DNA from: an uncultured Candidatus Saccharibacteria bacterium
GTDB taxonomy: Bacteria; Patescibacteriota; Saccharimonadia; Saccharimonadales; Saccharimonadaceae
Direction: 5' to 3'
Assembly: GCA_937990205.1 (NCBI GenBank)
Contig: CALKRO010000058.1
Location: forward strand, 1 to 7,910
Length of the DNA stretch: 7,910 nucleotides
The position numbers and the translations under genes are program-made. Under the pieces are notes generated by a model. That model was not told the origin of the DNA and ran no database searches. It saw only the letters and a program-made list of their open reading frames with translations. Position 1 is the stretch's first letter, and every line of letters begins with the position of its first letter. Below, one piece after another: positions 5,761 through 7,910 of this stretch.

Positions 5761-6111
5761 TGGTGGAGCTGCCGGATACTGCCTCCGGGTCCGAAAAATC
5801 TTCATAATATCATTCTACATGCATAGTTATTTATTTCATCTTGGTTTATATCTATAGCGACAAATAACAAAACTATAGATTACCATGACTGACTTTCGAT
5901 TCCAGCCTCGTCACTGTCCGAAATCTATTCTCGTAAATCTAATAATCTAACTACTACGAAAACTTGGAGTTAGACCAGCCTATATTAAATTAGGCAAAAG
6001 CAGGTGCATAAAGCACGTGCTTGGAAGTATTTTCTTCACTTTTTCAATACTTACGGTATCAATCGTCATGCCTGATATCTGTTAATAATCCGTCTAAGCT
6101 TTGTCAGCCCC
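5761..6111 (-). ncRNA. ssrA: tmRNA (transfer-messenger RNA)
   Basis: With SmpB, tmRNA frees stalled ribosomes and adds a degradation tag to the unfinished protein. Seen: 5' GGGGCTG (6111-6105) pairs with CAGCTCC (5771-5765), with G-U at the third pair as in tRNA-Ala, followed by A and an encoded CCA (5763-5761). The 5' part has TTAGACGG in the D-loop region and CAGGCATGACG, both typical of tmRNA. The 3' part has TTTTTCGGAC directly before the T-arm. ATATCA (6078-6073) pairs with TGATAT (5812-5807) in helix 2. CTAACT/AGTTAG (5973-5947) and ATCTATAG/CTATAGAT (5880-5850) fit pseudoknots after the tag frame. The one-piece length of 351 nt is normal. Odd: the T-arm has the normal 5+7+5 size, but its loop is GGCAGTA instead of a TTCRANN sequence. 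The gene has its own extended -10 promoter and terminator. Confidence 0.95.
5990..6037 (-). other. ssrA: tmRNA tag reading frame, ending ...LYAPAFA-stop
   Basis: The frame ends GCC TAA (stop 5992-5990) in a hairpin GCCTA/TAGGC, matching the stop in helix 5 of other tmRNAs. Reading back gives EENTSKHVLYAPAFA if the resume codon is GAA at 6037. A stem AAGTATT/AATACTT (6052-6046 with 6031-6025) would occlude the first codons, so a later resume codon and a shorter tag such as VLYAPAFA are possible. The frame and the C-terminal AFA are the firm part: small hydrophobic ends are what tag-directed proteases such as ClpXP or FtsH recognise. Confidence 0.65.
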
Positions 6112-6121
6112 AACTAACCTT

Positions 6122-6130
6122 ATTATATCA
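6122..6130 (-). promoter_or_regulatory. ssrA: ssrA promoter, extended -10
   Basis: Minus strand TGATATAAT: TGn plus a perfect TATAAT at 6127-6122. Transcription would start about 3-4 nt before the mature 5' G at 6111, leaving a very short leader for RNase P to remove. No clear -35 is seen. Confidence 0.75.
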
Positions 6131-6209
6131 TAAAAAGCTCAATTCACCTTCATTCTTCCCTTATTTGGATCATTTGTTTAACAAAGATGCATTACATAAA
6201 GAATCTAAA

Positions 6210-6243
6210 CATAAGCAAGTTATTAAAAGCATAAGCAAGTTAT
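6210..6243. repeat. Two 14-bp direct repeats upstream of ssrA
   Basis: CATAAGCAAGTTAT occurs at 6210-6223 and 6230-6243, a 20-bp period (about two helical turns). It lies about 80-120 bp upstream of the ssrA promoter and 80-115 bp upstream of the comM promoter. The rest of the 6131-6324 spacer shows no ORF or structure I can support. Confidence 0.7.
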
Positions 6244-6324
6244 GATTTAACTTATTTATTTATCTCCCACCTCTTAAATTCCCACTCAAATTTTATTTTC
6301 CTCGTCACCAAAATCATCATTTTC

Positions 6325-6353
6325 TTGGCATTTTTTACTAAACGATTCATTAT
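6325..6353 (+). promoter_or_regulatory. Promoter of the comM/yifB gene, leaderless type
   Basis: TTGGCA (6325-6330, five of six to consensus), 17 bp, CATTAT (6348-6353, four of six), then six nucleotides to the ATG at 6360. TATAAA at 6351-6356 is an alternative -10 but has poorer spacing. There is no Shine-Dalgarno sequence before the ATG. Confidence 0.55.
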
Positions 6354-6359
6354 AAAACT

Positions 6360-7910
6360 ATGAATGTTAAAGTTTTTACTGCCATCCCTACCGGTTACTC
6401 TGGTCAACTAATTGAGGTTGAGGGGACCACCAATAAAGGTCTCCCGAATTTTAATCTTGTGGGTATGGGAGATAAGACTATTCTTGAATCCAAAGAACGC
6501 GTCAGAAGTGCCGTCGTAAACTCAGATTTTTCCTTCCCAAAACATAAAATCATCATCAATCTCGCTCCTGCTGACCTTATTAAAAGTGGCTCTTCTCTGG
6601 ATTTACCCATCGCTATCAACATTTTAATTCTCGCTAAACAACTTCGTGAAGAAGATATCAAAGGCCTCTTTTTTACCGGCGAATTATCTCTTGATGGCAG
6701 TCTTAAGCCAGTCAAAGGCATCCTCAATATTATTGAAACTGCTAAAAATCACGGTTTTAAACATATTTTTCTTCCCGCCGCCTCCGCCGCCAAATCCACC
6801 CTTATCCAAGGTATCGAAATTTATCCCGTGCGCGCCCTTAAGCAGCTCTTTCTTCATCTTAAACACCAAAGTTCAATCTCGCCACTTGGCAGTTCAAGCC
6901 AAATTTCCCCTCCAGACCTCACGTCGATTTCAGAAAAGAACTCTAGCTCCGCCCCCATTTCTTCCCCTAACCCTTCTTTCTGCACTCTTGACCAAATTCA
7001 GGGTCTCGATTTTGCCAAGCGTGCCCTCATTCTCGCTATTGCCGGACATCATAATCTACTCCTATCTGGACCACCAGGCAGCGGTAAGACTCTACTCATG
7101 AGTGCAGCCAAAGATCTTCTTCCGCCACCTAGCCCCGCCGAACTTATCTCAATTTACAAAATTCACGGTCTCACCACCGAACTTGATCAAATTCCTCAAA
7201 AACGCCCCTTCCGTCAGCCCCACCACAGTAGTTCCGCCTGTTCCATTATTGGTGGTGGCAACCCCATTCTCCCAGGTGAGATTTCTCTCGCCCATCATGG
7301 CATCCTTTTTCTCGACGAATTACCCGAATTTCCGAGATCTGTACTCGAAGCTATGCGCCAACCACTCGAAGATCACCAGATTTCGATCTCTCGAGCCAAA
7401 GAACGTGCTACTTTTCCCGCCAATTTTACGCTCTTCGCGACCATGAACCCCTGCCCCTGCGGTTACTACGGATCACATATTAAACCCTGTACCTGTACTC
7501 CCACTCAAATCCACAATTACACCAAACATCTCAGTGGACCAATTTTTGATCGCATCGACATTAAACTTCATCTTCCCTATCTCGATCAAAATCTTCTCAT
7601 CGATCACCTCTCCACCAAGTCACCTCCAGAGAATTCCACCAATAATCTCTACTTCTATCAAAATAAAATCCACCATATCACCCAGCTTCAAGCTGAGCGC
7701 TATCATTCAACGGAAAAATTCAACGGCACCCTCACTTCTGCTGAAATTTCTCAATATATCCATCTCACTCCTATCTTAAAAGCCGAATTAAAAGGCGCCG
7801 CTGAAACCATGAAATTTTCTTCTCGCGCCATCATTAAAATTATCAAACTTAGCCGTACGATTGCCGATTTTGATGAATCGCCAGAAATCAGACTCGAGCA
7901 CCTCAAAGAA
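6360..7910 (+). CDS. comM: ComM/YifB-family Mg-chelatase-like AAA+ ATPase (last residues outside window)
   Basis: 517 codons are open from the ATG at 6360 to the window end. Residues 1-170 are the N-terminal Lon-protease-fold-like (ChlI) domain, starting MNVKVFTAIPTGYSGQLIEV with LPNFNLVGM and a LDLPIAI segment. Residues about 180-210 are a Ser/Pro-rich linker that looks longer than usual. The AAA+ Mg-chelatase domain follows: Walker A GPPGSGKT at 237-244, Walker B GILFLDELPEF with D319 and E320, the cysteine-rich MNPCPCGYYG...CTCTP from 362, and SGPIFDRIDI with R398. The end, SRTIADFDESPEIRLEHLKE, matches the final helix of the family, so perhaps 10 residues are missing. Family knowledge: ComM is a hexameric branch-migration helicase aiding recombination of incoming DNA in natural transformation; many YifB proteins are untested. 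It stands alone, divergent from ssrA. The sense strand is unusually C-rich, following the strand bias of the window. Confidence 0.93.
   Translation, partial: MNVKVFTAIPTGYSGQLIEVEGTTNKGLPNFNLVGMGDKTILESKERVRSAVVNSDFSFPKHKIIINLAPADLIKSGSSLDLPIAINILILAKQLREEDIKGLFFTGELSLDGSLKPVKGILNIIETAKNHGFKHIFLPAASAAKSTLIQGIEIYPVRALKQLFLHLKHQSSISPLGSSSQISPPDLTSISEKNSSSAPISSPNPSFCTLDQIQGLDFAKRALILAIAGHHNLLLSGPPGSGKTLLMSAAKDLLPPPSPAELISIYKIHGLTTELDQIPQKRPFRQPHHSSSACSIIGGGNPILPGEISLAHHGILFLDELPEFPRSVLEAMRQPLEDHQISISRAKERATFPANFTLFATMNPCPCGYYGSHIKPCTCTPTQIHNYTKHLSGPIFDRIDIKLHLPYLDQNLLIDHLSTKSPPENSTNNLYFYQNKIHHITQLQAERYHSTEKFNGTLTSAEISQYIHLTPILKAELKGAAETMKFSSRAIIKIIKLSRTIADFDESPEIRLEHLKE

Noticed and set aside
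5627..5857. 76-codon plus-strand ORF
   Set aside because: It lies across the ssrA terminator and the tmRNA 3' end on the opposite strand, has no start signals and no protein-like pattern.
6021..6245. 74-codon plus-strand ORF
   Set aside because: It is antisense to the tmRNA 5' half and its promoter, so it is a chance frame.
1..7910. TGA recoded as glycine (SR1/Gracilibacteria code)
   Set aside because: No in-frame TGA occurs in about 1,900 clear codons and the two complete genes end in TAG, so the standard bacterial code explains everything.

Overview
The window most likely comes from a Patescibacteria (Candidate Phyla Radiation) genome. I cannot fix the lineage; Saccharibacteria or a relative is a guess. 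The evidence is a large type IV-secretion/HerA-type ATPase of the architecture common in that group, AT-rich gene-poor spacers, and several genes whose -10 box lies exactly 6 nt before the start codon, as in leaderless transcripts. No in-frame TGA occurs in roughly 1,900 codons of clear coding sequence, so TGA recoding as in SR1/Gracilibacteria is not indicated.

Layout. (1) 1-4372, all on the minus strand: a small four-helix membrane protein (4004-4360), a Gln/Met-rich protein with seven 9-residue repeats (3123-3968), and a 994+ residue VirD4/HerA-like ATPase that runs off the left edge (1-2982). They are collinear and probably work together at the envelope. (2) 4373-6359, about 2 kb with no protein gene longer than 50 codons that I trust. 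It holds at least two, probably three, minus-strand RNA genes: the tmRNA gene ssrA (5761-6111) with promoter and terminator; an unidentified ~118-nt RNA (5351-5468) with a TTGACA-17-TATTAT promoter and tandem terminators; and a hairpin-rich, locally GC-rich element (about 4444-4660) behind a TTGCAT-17-TACTAT promoter. Two tiny plus-strand ORFs (4998-5126 and 5142-5192) are possible, the second behind a perfect Shine-Dalgarno sequence. (3) 6360-7910, plus strand: a ComM/YifB Mg-chelatase-like AAA+ ATPase, complete except for the last few residues.

The most interesting points are the tmRNA, whose T-loop lacks the usual TTCRA motif and whose tag ends in APAFA, and the two unassigned RNA elements. 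No CRISPR array, tRNA, rRNA or insertion sequence was seen. The plus strand carries more C than G on both sides of the divergent gene sets, which argues against a replication origin here.
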